In this document: piece after piece, positions 10,640 through 21,887 of the stretch
Position numbering within the stretch: position 1 is the stretch's first letter
How the letters are laid out: each line of letters starts with the position of its first letter
Assembly: GCA_013339895.1 (NCBI GenBank)
Contig: JABACO010000003.1
Span: 15,091,308-15,155,307, forward strand
Origin: Ephydatia muelleri
Taxonomy: Eukaryota; Porifera; Demospongiae; Spongillida; Spongillidae
Length of the DNA: 64,000 nucleotides
Reading direction: 5' to 3'
The notes under the pieces: generated by a model
Told to the model about the DNA's origin: nothing
The model's input: only the letters and a program-made list of their open reading frames with translations
Database searches by the model: none
Program-made: the position numbers and the translations under genes

Positions 10640-12793
10640 CCCTGAATTGCTGTGCCATATGCGACAGGCACAGAGTGTGTTGCATATCTGGACATTGTAC
10701 ATTCTACCATTCGCCATGCTGAGTGTGATCTCCTCATGACGTCAGATGAAAACAGTGGCCAGCGCTACAACCTGTGTACATCATACCGGAGCACCCTAAG
10801 GGCCTTACTAAGCCGTCATGAAAAACATGACGCTGATACCAGTCGCACTGACCCTAGCAGTCATGCATCATTCTCACACGTAAGTAGTCCCGAAAAGTGT
10901 ATCCGTTACCATCGAGAACATCAGCTACGAGTAGCCTACCAACGTCAAGTCAACAACCTCCAAATGAAGCTGCAAGCAGCGACTGAGGAAAGAGGCATTT
11001 CTGTGGACAGTAGTCAACATGATGATCTGTTACAGATTATGCAAGACAATGCTGAGGCAGTCTGTGAAGCTCACCTATCTGGTTCTTTTGGACGTGTGTT
11101 TTGGGAGACACAGATGAAGGCTGCTTCTTTGGATGATGCACGGCATATGCGCTGGGACCCTGTCATGGTGCGGTGGTGCCTCTACCTTCGTCATCTGTCT
11201 AGCTCAGCATATGAAATGATAAGGGAAACTGGTACCATCAAGCTCCCATCTCAACGAATGCTAAGGGACTACACCTACCACACTAAAGCTGTAGTAGGGT
11301 TTTCTTCTCAAGTTGACCAGTACCTGTCCACTGTTGCTAAGCTATCATAATGTATGGGGAGAGACAAGTGTGTAATCATCATTTTTGATGAGATGCATAT
11401 ACTTCAAGACCTTACATTTGACAAGCACTCAGGTAACTCATACTTCAGTAACCTGTCATTCGAAATCTATTTCATTAATAGGTGGTCTGACTGGGTTTGC
11501 TGACATTGGCGACATAAATAATCACCCATCCCAGTACGAGAGCCAAGTCTGCAATGATGACATCAGGGATTCTTTAGCCTCATCTATGTTGGTTCTGATG
11601 ATCAGAGGATTATTCACGAACCTTAAGTTTCCATATGCTCAATTTCCCTGCACTGAGTTATCAGTTATGGCTTCATGAAATCATTGCATTTTATATTGAT
11701 CTATTCCATGCTAGGTGATCAACTTTTTCCTATGATATGGAATGCCGTGTCTCACCTTGCGAACCTGGGGTTTATAGTACTGGCTCTTTGTTGCGATGGT
11801 TTGTCCTCGAACAGGAAGTTTTTTCGTCTTCATGCAGGTTCAAAAACGCCTGTCAACAAAGTTATGAACCCTTATGCTCATGATGTGAAAGATGCTATAT
11901 CTTCCTTCTGTCAGATCCACCACACCTAATGAAGACAACAAGAAATTGCTGAGCAAACCCCAAAAGAAAGTTATGGGTAAATGTATTTAAGATTTTGTTT
12001 CAACATGTTTATCTTGCGCTATACACCATATAGTGCAATGGAATGGATATCTCATGGGACCATCTTAAGGACCTATACATGAAGAATCGATCACAGGGGG
12101 ATGATGCTGGTTTATCATTGGTTCCAAAATTAAAGTATGAGCATCTGCACTTGACTAGCTACTCCAAGATGCGAGTTGATCTGGCAGCACATGTAAGAGT
12201 CACATGTGCAGTATCCAATTACATGAATGTTTATGCATCGCATGCATAATAGGTTCTTAGCAACTCTGTGTCAAAAGCTCTGATTTTAGCTGTTGGGCCA
12301 AAGGCTACACAAACGTCTCGATTTGCAGAGATGTTCAATAAGTTTTTCGATAGCTTGAATGTTTCAAGCCTATCAGCAGGAAAGTCAAGTCTTAAAAAAT
12401 CCTGATGATGCTCAGTGCTGAGACAAGGCAAGGTTTGAGACTTACAGGTAAAACCTGCTTATGTGCATTGTGTAATATTTGAAGAACATCCATCTTTCAG
12501 TGATGTCATTTGTTGAACTGGTTCAGTACGCTTTCACAATTCCAGGGGTTTCGGTATTTCTCAGCAATAGAGTATGCCAAGATCCCTTGGAAAACTTTTT
12601 TGGACAGCAACGGCAAAGAGGAAGGGCCCATGAGAACCCTTCAGTGTCTGAGTTCATCCGCAATACACAAGCCCTGCGAGTCATTTCGACTACTTGCAAT
12701 ACAATCCGAGGGAATTGTCGTGGCGGTGCTACCATTAGTGAGGAATTAATTAATGCTAATCCCCTTGCTAAACGACCCCGAAGAAGTCCATAG
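10640..12793 (+). pseudogene. P-element/THAP9-like transposase
   Basis: The order of motifs is that of P-type transposases. A coiled N-terminal part (ECDLLMTSDENSGQRYNLC, HREHQLRVAYQRQVNNLQM) is followed by WDPVMVRWCLYLRHLSSSAY and LPSQRMLRDYTY, then the first acidic segment FDEMHILQDLTFDKHSG, LTGFADIGDINNH, the second acidic segment CCDGLSSNRKF, PPHLMKTTRNC-like sequence near 11920-11960, WDHLKDLYMKN (12050), KMRVDLAAH, and the C-terminal DPLENFFGQQRQRGRAHENP (12565-12625). Several introns are present, for example 11433-11481 with GT-AG ends. It is probably inactive: an in-frame stop lies at 11348-11350, one donor looks non-canonical near 11659, and the frame shifts near 11900. No THAP zinc finger was found at the N-terminus. 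The terminal inverted repeats of the surrounding unit fit a P element. Confidence 0.82.
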
Positions 12794-12867
12794 TTGTACA
12801 TATAACATGGTGTATAATATTATTGATATCATTAATGCACAAATCAATGCAGCTGAATATACCACTA

Positions 12868-13830
12868 CTGTTTAGGACAAAGTTCACTACGTAGGGATCG
12901 TGTTTTCTTCATTGTTTTATGTTGTGCTTGCTTAAAAATTTCTAGGCAAGAAGTTGCAAATGCAAATCCATGTACAGTGACATACAAGTCCACTATTAAT
13001 TGCAGCAACAATTCAGATGAATCATGTTCAATCGCCGCTGCTACAATGTACCACTGAAAACGTAGGTCATCGTTACGTAGTATAGCCGCACTACACGTAG
13101 AGGCACACCATTGCTTATTAGAGGCAAGTGTATACTTCTTCCTTATCTCCTCTTCCATGATCAAAAATATGTCATATGCCTGATCATTAATAGTCCACAG
13201 GCCTCCTCGATTGATCATACCCATCCATCTCTCACTTTCACTGCTACTACTGACTCCATCACCTACTAACTCCATTAGAAGGCACATCATGACATCTTTT
13301 TGGGGATGTGTACTTAAATCGAGGCTAGAATACATTTTTCGGAAAGTATACCCCGCAACATATCGCAGTGCACAGCATTCCTCACTAGTTAAAGGCCGCA
13401 AATGTGACTCTAGATCATTTGCACAGATCTCAAAAGGGTGCTCATGTTTGATAAATTTGTCAAAAATATGTTGAGTAGCAGACTGGTAGAAGGCTGGGAA
13501 TACTTTGAGTCCAACAGATTTGGAAATCAGTAAAGATCTGCTAATCTTTAACAAATGTATTAGTTGTACGGAGTCGCTGATAACAGCCCCACATTCTTTC
13601 CCTCCTCAGAACTGTACTCTTGTACTTGCAAGGAAAACACGCTTTGAGGCGTACAATAAGAACATGGGCAAACCATGAAAGCTGTTCTTTATTTGTAGTC
13701 CACCACTCTTGTAAAGCCTTTGAAGTATTTACAGCTGCGCACGTGTACTGCGACTCGATTTGGAACGCGTCCTCTTTCTGTATCGCCTCAACTGCCATCA
13801 TAAATGTGCTTGCTGACTCTAAAGGAAGAC
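12868..13830 (-). pseudogene. Unrecognised conserved protein, convergent with the transposase
   Basis: Reading leftward from an acceptor near 13830, the protein contains FMMAVEAIQKEDAFQIESQY, then LTSEECCALRYVAGYTFRKM, INRGGLWTINDQAYDIF, FQWYIVAAAIEHDSSELLLQ and a basic end with LYVTVHGFAFATSCLEIFKQ. The pattern (ALRYVAGY, then RGGL, then FATS.LE.FKQ) is one I recall from many uncharacterised cnidarian and sponge proteins, often near transposons. No function is known to me. The frame changes once near 13545-13560, so this copy may be broken unless a tiny intron is used. It ends about 75 bp from the 3' end of the P-like transposase on the opposite strand, so the two converge inside the same unit. 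Confidence 0.6.
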
Positions 13831-13991
13831 TTTTGGACTTATTATATGTTTTTCACATCATTTTGTAACAACAAACTGTCATCGCGATCAAAGTCTTACG
13901 TTCTTTCAAAGAATCCATGTCCATCTCTATAAAGCACGTTATCAATTACGTCATACGCGAGCGAAACGATGATGATCGATCGACAATGTAC

Positions 13992-14025
13992 GGCGTTTCC
14001 AATCCCGTTCCGTAAGATTATTAAT
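13992..14025 (-). repeat. Right terminal inverted repeat of the 11.5-kb unit
   Basis: Inverted partner of 2537-2570. Confidence 0.75.
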
Positions 14026-14382
14026 CTATGATTCGACGTAGGACGATCAAGCACACGTAAAAGAAAAAACAATCTAACATGTCTTCAGCATCCTACCGTG
14101 ACTGAAGGTGGAGAAGCTATAGAGGCGCCGATCGTCCCAGGTTCAGAGATGCTAGCGCTCATGCTGACAGCTTTCTTGACTTGTCTTCTACACGTATACT
14201 GGTCCCCAGTGCAGATTAGTGCGATTGGGTGTTGATTCGATTCACGTGAGAGCGCGGTTTTGCGGATGCTGAATATCATATAAACATACATAATCAACAA
14301 AAACAAGTTTGGTATACGCGTCAGTGGTTCCAGACCCTACATCATGCTAGGGTCCCCAGACTAATGTCACAATAGACGCCTC

Positions 14383-14669
14383 GTGTACCTATTGCAGTGT
14401 GCTAAACGACACAAGCAATATGTTGAACAGACGATTAACTCGCTTGCCCAAAGAGCGGGCAGACACTTACAAGTGATCCGCCATAAAGGGTGCATGAAGC
14501 TACAGCTCCACTTTAACAACGATGGCCACACCCCTCTGGATGTCAGATTCTTACCGCTTGCCAAAGTGTGCGATGATCTGACACCATCGGAAGCCGAAAT
14601 ACAGCTCAAATCCGCAGAGACCATGTGGATACAACGTTTGGGATCGATGCAGCCAGTAGGCCTTAACTA
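14383..14669 (+). pseudogene. Penelope-like GIY-YIG endonuclease domain
   Basis: The frame opens just upstream as RLVYLLQCAKRHKQYVEQT, the GIY-YIG core in its Penelope form. It continues with AQRAGRHLQVIRHKG and LQLHFNNDGHTPLDVRFLPL, and ends with AETMWIQRLGSMQPVGLN, the conserved C-terminal W...L....P.GLN. This is the endonuclease half of the element whose reverse transcriptase lies at 855-2536. The stop after GLN is the family's usual end. The intervening 14026-14374 shows no clear coding similarity. Confidence 0.8.
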
Positions 14670-15464
14670 GTAATTAAGGTCTATAGGATTCGCTAACATA
14701 AAAATTTGATATACGAAGTGTTGCCAGTGTACGTAGATATCTGAGCAGCCGGTCGAAGTATATGCAGCTTACAGTATCATTCTAAATTCAAGACAACGAT
14801 CAGTCTACTCGGAGTAGAAAACACAGACTCGAAGCTTTTAGTATTCCATGTAGTTAATGTTTATACGCTCATTTCCCCCTGTCTACCTCGCCCCCTGGCC
14901 CACCTCGCCCTCTGCCTCGACTCCACCCTCGCAGAATTGCCCTAGATGGGCGTGTCCAAGTTAGAAGTTTCACATATCTATGGCAACCCATAGAAACGCC
15001 ATTTTAAAATGGCGCCTTATTGCACCAAAACTGGTTTACTATTTTTTTAAATGGTCCCCAAATTCTTCACGACAACATTCACTTTTTTTCATATATTATA
15101 TTATTTGGATACTTATAGAATAGTTTTAGAGGGTGGCAAAAGTTCTAACCCCCTCTGTTCATTAGTTATAACTAATGGAATATCTTAATTAGCATGATTT
15201 TTTTCCATTTTGTGTACAAGTCTATGGAATGTAATATTTTCAGAAATGGTCCCAGAATTTTGGACGGTACGAGATACAAAGTTTGAAATTGCCTACATTT
15301 GAACATCATTTTGAGTAGTATTAGTAGGTAGCAAAAGTTGCAGGTTCATTATTTAAATAAACAATAATCAAGTTTGTAATAACGCCATACATTCTCTATG
15401 GAACGTACAGCGGAATGAAATTAAAAAATTTACTAACCGCAACTTTCATTTCTCCATATGTGAT
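14670..15464. other. AT-rich spacer
   Basis: Possible 3' end of the Penelope element, then AT-rich DNA with a short C-rich patch (14880-14940). No gene, inverted repeat or array was seen. Confidence 0.4.
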
Positions 15465-16512
15465 GGAGGGAGGTGAGGACTAAAGGGATGGAAGGAGGTA
15501 AGGACTAAAGGGATGGAAGGAGGTAAGGACTGAGGGGATGGAAGGAGGTAAGGACTGAGGGGATGGAAGGAGGTGAGGACTGAGGGGATGGAAGGAGGTA
15601 AGGACTGAGGGGATGGAAGGAGGTGAGGACTGAGGGATGGAGGAGGTGAGACTGAAGGTTGTAGGACTGAGGGGATGGAAGGAGGGTAGGAATGAGGATG
15701 AAGGAGGTGAGGACTGAGGGATGGAAGGAGGTGAGGACTGAGGATGGAAGGAGGTGAGGACTGAGGGATGGAAGGAGGTGAGGACTGAGGGATGGAAGGA
15801 GGTGAGACTGAGGGATGGAAGGATGTGAGGATGAGGGGATGGAAGGAGGGTGAGGACTGAGGGATTGGAAGGAGGTGAGGACTGAGGGATGGAAGGAGGT
15901 GAGGACTGAGGGGATGGAAGGAGGTAAGGACTGAGGGGATGGAAGGAGGTAAGGACTGAGGGGATGGAAGGAGGTAAGGACTGAGGGATGGAAGGATTGC
16001 GGTGGTGATGACGGAGTGTAGGACTGAGGGATGGAAGGAGGTGAGGACTGAGGGATGGAGGAGGTGAGGACCTGAGGGATGGAAGGAGGTGAGGACTGAG
16101 GGATGGAAGGAGGTGAGGACTGAGGGATGGAAGGAGGTGAGGACTGAGGGATGGAAGGAGGTGAGGACTGAGGGATGGAAGGAGGTGAGGACTGAGGGGA
16201 TGGAAGGAGGTGAGGACTGAGGGGATGGAAGGAGGTGAGGACTGAGGGGGTGGAAGGAGGTGAGGACTGAGGGATGGAAGGAGGTAAGGACTGAGGGCAT
16301 GGAGGGAGGTGAGGACTGAGGGGATGGAAGGAGGTGAGGACTGAGGGGATGGAAAGAGGTGAGGACTGAGGGCATGGAAGGAGGTGAGGACTGAGGGGAG
16401 GAAGGAGATGAGGACTGAGGGGATAGAAGGAGGTGAGGACTGAGGGGATGGAAGGAGGTGAGGACTGAGGGGGTGGAAGGAGGTGGGGACTGAGGGGATG
16501 GAAGGAGGTGCT
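15465..16512. repeat. G-rich minisatellite, unit about 24-26 bp
   Basis: gaaggaggtgaggactgagg(gg)atg repeats about 40 times with small variants. The minus strand is open in two frames and would read SPQSSPPSIPSVLTSFHP-type repeats, a by-product of the unit length rather than a gene. It ends at a non-repeat ctgctgcagagg. Confidence 0.95.
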
Positions 16513-16547
16513 GCTGCAGAGGAAAGTTCAACTGTCCTCACTTCACG

Positions 16548-16743
16548 ATGTGGTCAAATATGACAAACTCCATTGAAAAAGCTGTCTCCACAGCACTGTC
16601 GTACATACAAAAGAATGCTTCTTTTGAGATACAAAAGGCATTTTCTATTGTCATTATGAGTACTGCAGCAACAACGTGGGGTTTCAAACTGTCAGAAGTA
16701 GTTGATAAAGCATCAGATGAGACTGGATACTCGTCCAAAACCG
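16548..16743 (+). CDS. Single candidate exon, unrecognised
   Basis: It opens MWSNMTNSIEKAVSTAL and ends KASDETGYSSKT at a gtaagt donor. The part WGFKLSEVVDKASDETGYSS resembles a helical segment seen in invertebrate transposon-type proteins, but I cannot name the family. No partner exon was found up to 17113. It may be the 5' exon of a lost gene. Confidence 0.3.
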
Positions 16744-17112
16744 TAAGTTCACCACATCTACATGTGACGTATGTTACTATTTGTGGTATGTTGTGATATG
16801 TCACGGATTACCAAAATGGCTGTGTTATTTAAATTAATAAGCTTTTAGCTTTTGATCAATTATAAACCGGTGTTTCCTTTAGCGCAATAAAATAAATACG
16901 TATACATAGGGGATTGCTTCATGCAATGGAATACATTTCATTCCTTGAGTCGAACTAAATTGTCCGAAACCCTCATGGACCTTAAGAGCTCAGTACAACA
17001 GAATAGGTACTTACCCGTGTTGGGTTCATACAAAAAAGTTTGCACCTTAACTGCAAAAATTAGAGGAGTTATTGCCTTGAACACCCCAACCTGACCAGCA
17101 GTTGTTTACTAT

Positions 17113-17296
17113 CACTGCGCTACAGCATTTAGTATGCAGAGTTGTTCAGAGTCTGCATACCAACCATATGCAGATAAGTATCATTGAAGTGTCCATATGC
17201 TGACGTCTGCATATGGACACTTCAATGATACTCATCTGCATATGGTTGGTACGCAGACTCTGCACAACTCTGCATACTAAATGCTGTAGCGTAGTG
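17113..17296. mobile_element. Near-perfect 184-bp palindrome (MITE/foldback)
   Basis: The sequence from cactgcgctacagcattt to its inverted copy folds on itself over about 88 bp per arm with only a few mismatches and almost no loop (centre near 17205). No coding content. 16744-17112 next to it holds nothing recognisable. Confidence 0.8.
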
Positions 17297-17883
17297 TAGG
17301 TGCATTGTGTTTTGTTTACATGTCATAATGAATGTACTCCGTTCAGAGATTGATGCTGAATCTAAAAATGTAATTGGCATGATACCATTATATTCCATTC
17401 ATGAGATATTATCAAACATATGCATGCATTATTGCCATCTTTCGGTGAACGCCACTGCAGGATATGAATATAATTAAAAACACGCGTCTCGTTTATAACG
17501 AGATTCCTGATCGGATCGTTTAGCTAGTTGTTGTAATCGAACGAGAAGACTAAAGTGAGCAGTTTCGTCGTGTTTTTTTTTTAATGTCTCAAAACCGCAC
17601 GTTTGTAGAGAACAAAAGGGTACTGCCAGTCCTCGTACCCAGTCCCGGAATTATCCTCCTTGTCCACGCATAACTCAGGATAGGAACACTTTTAAAGAAT
17701 GAAAATTTTACCAATAGCTTCAGAATTGGCTGAAGGAGTGCCTTCTGTGACACATCGTGACAAGTTTTGAATTGTCGATATCAAACCAGAAAACTACAGA
17801 AGCAGTAGCAAATGATTTATAATCAACTACATGTATACGGTCAGTGTAAGACGTGTGATTAGATATGAGGGGAAAAAAAGAAA

Positions 17884-18162
17884 CAAGTAACTGAAAACGT
17901 TCTCAATGAGAAAGTTGGTGAGATATTAGATTTGAAGGCAATGGTGGTGTAAAAAGCAAGGAAACAAAGGGTCTGTAATAGTAAGGGAAAATGTGTCATA
18001 GTCCTATATTTAGCACACGAACATAGTATATGCTACAAACGGGCGAAGCGACATTTTCCCTTACTATTACAGACCCTTGTTTCCTTGCTTTTTACACCAC
18101 CATTGCCTTCAAATCCTATACCTCACCAACTTTCTCATAGAGAACGTTTTTATAGTTACTTT
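17884..18162. mobile_element. MITE with about 110-bp inverted arms, copy 1
   Basis: The left arm runs aagtaactgaaaacgttctc through gatttgaaggcaatggtggt to gtaagggaaaatg. The right arm is its inverted copy with a handful of differences. The inner 50 bp is unique. A second, larger member with the same ends lies at 33692-34275. Confidence 0.85.
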
Positions 18163-18167
18163 TTAGC

Positions 18168-18262
18168 AAACAGGCGTACCGTATCGAAATAAGCGTACAG
18201 CCTCGAAATAGGCGTACCGTATCGAAATAAGCTCGAAACGCGCGTTACACGTACAGCCTTGA
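18168..18262. repeat. Short tandem gcgtac..atcgaaata repeats
   Basis: Four to five imperfect copies of aggcgtaccgtatcgaaata-type units. No gene. Confidence 0.55.
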
Positions 18263-19072
18263 ACAAGGCGTACTGTGCTTTTATAATGTGTTTCACTACT
18301 GTAATAAAGTACCATAGTGCAGGAAATTGTAAAGGAAAGCAAGCCGGCACTTAATACATTGATTTCTCATGCATACAACTTTTATCTAGTTCCATGCAGG
18401 GAAAAACGCGTTGGTTCAACTGTTGATTGAGCCCACCTGCGTAAGAACTATATTACATTGTGTAGCGATTTTAAAATCATTTATGAAATCCGCCAAGAAT
18501 TGATTCGGGCGTTTTCACTTATATTACCAGAGAGATTTTTACCAAGCACTGTTCCATATGTATTTACAATAGAGCTATAATAATATTAATTTCTGGAAAC
18601 CCCATCGCCGTATTTGAGGGGCTCAGCTCCCTGTTGCCTCAATTGGGGGGCTGAGACACTGCAATTAATAGAGCCATTATGAATTCGATTCTAAATTCCA
18701 TTTATGTTCAGTTTACAACGCTGCTGACCGATATGTGCATTAACGCCGCATGCTTGTGTGGAGAGGGATGTAAATCATCTATCGAGTCGTAGATTCGAAC
18801 GTAAATGCAATTTATACGTTCCTATATCCGATAACCAAGTTAGCACCTCTTCCCCCATAATAATCGTGACCGAATAATAATATTGACAGTTCAGACTTAT
18901 TTGTGTTCATCCTGATACCATGCTTTAATTGCAACAAGTGCAGGTATATATTTTTACACAATGCCTATATGACTATATGCACTCCACAGAAAAAGAAAAA
19001 AGAAAAGCCTTTCCTGTTCATATATTTTAAAATAGCACTAGTTACGTGCATGTTGCACCTGGTGGTGTATGG
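18263..19072. other. AT-rich intergenic DNA
   Basis: No exon, inverted repeat or array was found. It contains the 3' flank of the CD225 gene. Confidence 0.4.
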
Positions 19073-19919
19073 CTACAGTGCGAGAGGAATAAAGTGAAAA
19101 TGTATTGTCAGAACGATGATCACTATCAAGGAAATGACGTAGAACACCAGTGAAGCTATAATCAGCACAAGTGCTTTCAGCCCGCTGCGTTTAGCCTTTT
19201 TAAACTGTCCCTTTTCTAGGGCTTCTTTTGCCTGTAGTGAATACAATATACCACATGCAGATCGCACATGCACACATAATACACGTGATGCATTGGGGGC
19301 TTATTGTATAAGATGGCTTACAGATGAGGCTTCAAACATGGCTGGGACAGTGCAGCATAGAACAAACCAAGAGCCGCAGAAGAAGCACATAAGAGTGAGG
19401 GCAATCGAGATATTGTAGCTAGAGTCCACGAGTGTTCGGATGTATGAGATGTTATCTTTGGTGGTGGCCTTGGGCTGGACAGTCTCTATTGTTCTTGTTA
19501 CCTGCTGGTACTATGACCACATCACACACAGCACAAAACAACTCTACTACTTCCACCACCTCACCTGCTGCTGTGCACCTGCTAAAGAGTGAGGTGAGTG
19601 GAAAGTGAGGGTGAAGTGAAAAGGAGGAGGGATGTACATGTAAGGGAGAAAGTGTAACACACTCTAGCCTTGCATGCTGCAGGCCACCAACCTTACCTTG
19701 GGGGTAGTATGCTGGAGGTGGCTGTGCAGGGGAATATCCTGGTTGAGGAGGAATGTACCCCACGTACCCAGGTTGTGGAGGGTGTGGATGGTAGGCCCTT
19801 CCCTGTGGGGGGTAGGACCCTTCTTGTGGGGGGTTGGCCCCTCCCAGTGGGTAGTACACTCCTCCTTGTGTGGGGTTGGCCCCTCCATGTGGGGGGTATT
19901 GTACGTCTGAGGTGTGCAT
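19073..19919 (-). CDS. CD225/dispanin-family two-pass membrane protein
   Basis: Three exons on the minus strand join cleanly: 19919-19697, 19485-19322 and 19231-19073, giving 181 residues. Junctions are aag/gtaagg, caatag/ag, tct/gtaagc and tacag/gc, with phases 1 and 0. The N-terminal exon is rich in Pro, Gly and Tyr (PPQPGYVGYIPPQPGYSPAQ), typical of the cytosolic head of dispanins. Exon 2 carries a first membrane segment (ISIALTLMCFFCGSWFVLCC) and exon 3 the loop AKEALEKGQFKKAKRSG followed by the second (VLIIASLVFYVISLIVIIVL). Order and loop (G.F..A...S) match CD225 proteins, which include IFITM and proline-rich transmembrane proteins of cell and endosome membranes. The start is set by an upstream in-frame stop. 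The specific role cannot be read from sequence. Confidence 0.85.
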
Positions 19920-19966
19920 AGTGGTGGGGACATGAAGTCACACTGAACGTGCAGCCCCCCGGGGCT

Positions 19967-19992
19967 GGGGGGGGGGGGGGGGGGGGGGGGGG
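19967..19992. repeat. 26-nt G run upstream of the CD225 gene
   Basis: An uninterrupted G tract 50 bp upstream of the CD225 start codon. It could form a quadruplex on the coding-opposite strand, or it could be the end of an inserted element. Length may be affected by assembly. Confidence 0.6.
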
Positions 19993-20371
19993 TTTATGGC
20001 CCACCCGCAACTCTTGGTTATGGCAACACCTCTCCCAAACGTAACATTAATTACTATGATGCAGCTGTTATTGCTAAGTATAAATATTTACAGGTAGCAG
20101 TTAATGTACATGTAACATGAGTCAAGGGATTAATATGTCACGAACCGTGTTGTTATCACAAGCATGCAGTGTTGGTATGGTGCACTCAGTCCCTCCAGAA
20201 TCGATCACATGAACTTTTAAAAACATTAATACGGTATCGTGAAATATTGATCCACGAGTCGATGGTTTTACGCATGCGCACTGTTACCTACCGTACTAGG
20301 CTTAAGTAATAGTTGCTTTAAACTACAGTTAGCTATGGTAAGTAGTGTATACGTATATGCGCAATGCAGCG

Positions 20372-20660
20372 AGACGTCACACGCGTCTTGTATTGTTTGT
20401 TACGTAATACACCTCATCATTTAGTTACTGCATACCGTATGTTGCTATGTATAAGCAATGAAGAATTGTATCACGTGAGATATGGACCCTCGGCTTCTTT
20501 CTCCGTCGTTCGCTTTCTTCCGCTTATTGTTTTCTCGTGTCCAGCCAGCATAATGGCAACAATAGAGTTGCATTGACGTCATGCGCGTCTTGTTACGTCA
20601 TACACGTCATTGTTTAGTCACTTCCAAAGCATGCACTGATGTAATTGTTACAGCAATAAA
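20372..20660. repeat. Dispersed repeat with internal duplication
   Basis: gacgtca(c/t)(a/g)cgcgtcttg is followed by a gtca-ttgtttagtca segment at about 20374-20430 and again at 20574-20625. A diverged copy including the atggcaacaata word lies at 22030-22200. The two sites flank the retroelement remnant and may be parts of one larger repeat. Confidence 0.5.
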
Positions 20661-20814
20661 AGGCAAGGGAGATTTCTCAGTATATGATTCCTTGCAACCG
20701 ATGACACAGGCAAAAGAGTCACGAGATTAAAGAGCAGCCATGGCCCTCGATAAGAACATCTCTGAGTGTTGGGAAGAAATGAGGAATTCAAAGAGCAGTA
20801 TGTGGCAAGACATC

Positions 20815-21425
20815 CACCTGGCTGACTGCACTACCAGTATCCCACTACCACTTTGACCTCTCACCATCAGAATTTCGTGATGCTTTGGCTATTAGATATC
20901 ACCAACCACTATCAAAGGTGCCTGCTGACTGTGATGGATGTGGTGCAGAGTTTACCCTTCAGCATGCTTTGGACTGCAGAAAAGGTGGTTTGATCATCCA
21001 AGGTGAGAGATGCCTTGGGTGACCTTGCATCCATTGCATTTAGGGATGTGATAAGAGTCTAACCAATTGTGAGAGATGCTGATCTTGTGAGATCTTCCTG
21101 CCTTGGGAGCTGGCCTCGGTGTGAGAGGAGTGTGGGCTGCCCAGGCTGAGGCATTATTTGATATTCGTGTCATGGACACCGATGCCCAGACATATACTAG
21201 CCGCACTGTTGGTTCTGTTCTCCTATCAGCTGAGTTACCTGGATGCTGTTGAGGCTAGACATGCATCTTTCACCCCTTTTGTCACCTCAATTGATGGTGT
21301 CCTTGCTCATGAAACTAACTCTGTCACGAAACTGTTAGCAACAAAATAGCATTGAAGTGGGAAAAACAACTAAGCGAAGTAGGTTGGCGTTTGCTATACT
21401 TTGAGCCACAGAAGAGGCAGTAGAG
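20815..21425 (+). pseudogene. Retroelement C-terminal domain remnant
   Basis: The open stretches read FRDALAIRYHQPLSKVPADC, then DGCGAEFTLQHALDCRKGGL, and later ARHASFTPFVTSIDGVL and ALKWEKQLSEV. This set (C..CG..F...HAL.C..GGL, then A.HASFTP) is the tail that follows the reverse transcriptase in a group of elements common in sponges and cnidarians. The copy is old and broken in several places. Whether the source was a LINE or a tyrosine-recombinase element cannot be decided from this piece. Confidence 0.6.
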
Positions 21426-21887
21426 TGAAATGGAGGAGCGCAGTTCACATGGATGATGGGGCTGGACTACCCACATCAGCTACATCACCTAATCACGTTC
21501 TTTGACTGTCTTACAAAGAGGTTTGCGCATTTGGATCTATTGTCCTGTGGTGTCCCGCCAAGAGCAGCTTAAAACATATATATGCCATGGTTACGTTAGT
21601 AATACCAAGGGCTCCCAGACCCTTGCAATAAGTTATAAAAAATAATAATTTTTTACCCAATGCTGCATACATCATCTACCAGCTGTTCTAACATACGGTT
21701 ACTACGAAACCTCTATAACATGCCCGCACAATACATGGAACGATAGTCACTACATGTTCTCGGCTTGTATGATGAGACTTGAGAGTGAACCACAATGCGT
21801 TGCTTTAATTGTTACTGCATGTGATGACATTATTATCTGTACAGGCATGTAGGTTTTGTGGCTACTTTTGTGTGGGAGGTGATCGTT

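Larger units (their letters stand above)
2537..14025. mobile_element. 11.5-kb inverted-repeat unit carrying a P-like transposase
   Basis: The arms at 2537-2570 and 13992-14025 are inverted copies over 34 bp with one mismatch. The core cttacggaacgggattggaa is identical. Weaker similarity continues inward (tcatcatcgtttcgc against tcgtcatagtttcgc). The unit lies between the reverse transcriptase and the endonuclease parts of a Penelope element. It contains two groups of unknown exons, a 161-bp satellite, a MITE, a Gypsy insertion, a P-like transposase and a convergent unknown gene. P elements have terminal inverted repeats and 8-bp duplications. No clear duplication was seen here, so the two arms could also belong to two related copies. 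Confidence 0.55.

Noticed and set aside
15446-16541. Two minus-strand open frames of over 350 codons rich in Ser, Pro and Leu
   Set aside because: They follow the 24-26 bp minisatellite exactly and change with its unit length; no splice sites, start context or domain.
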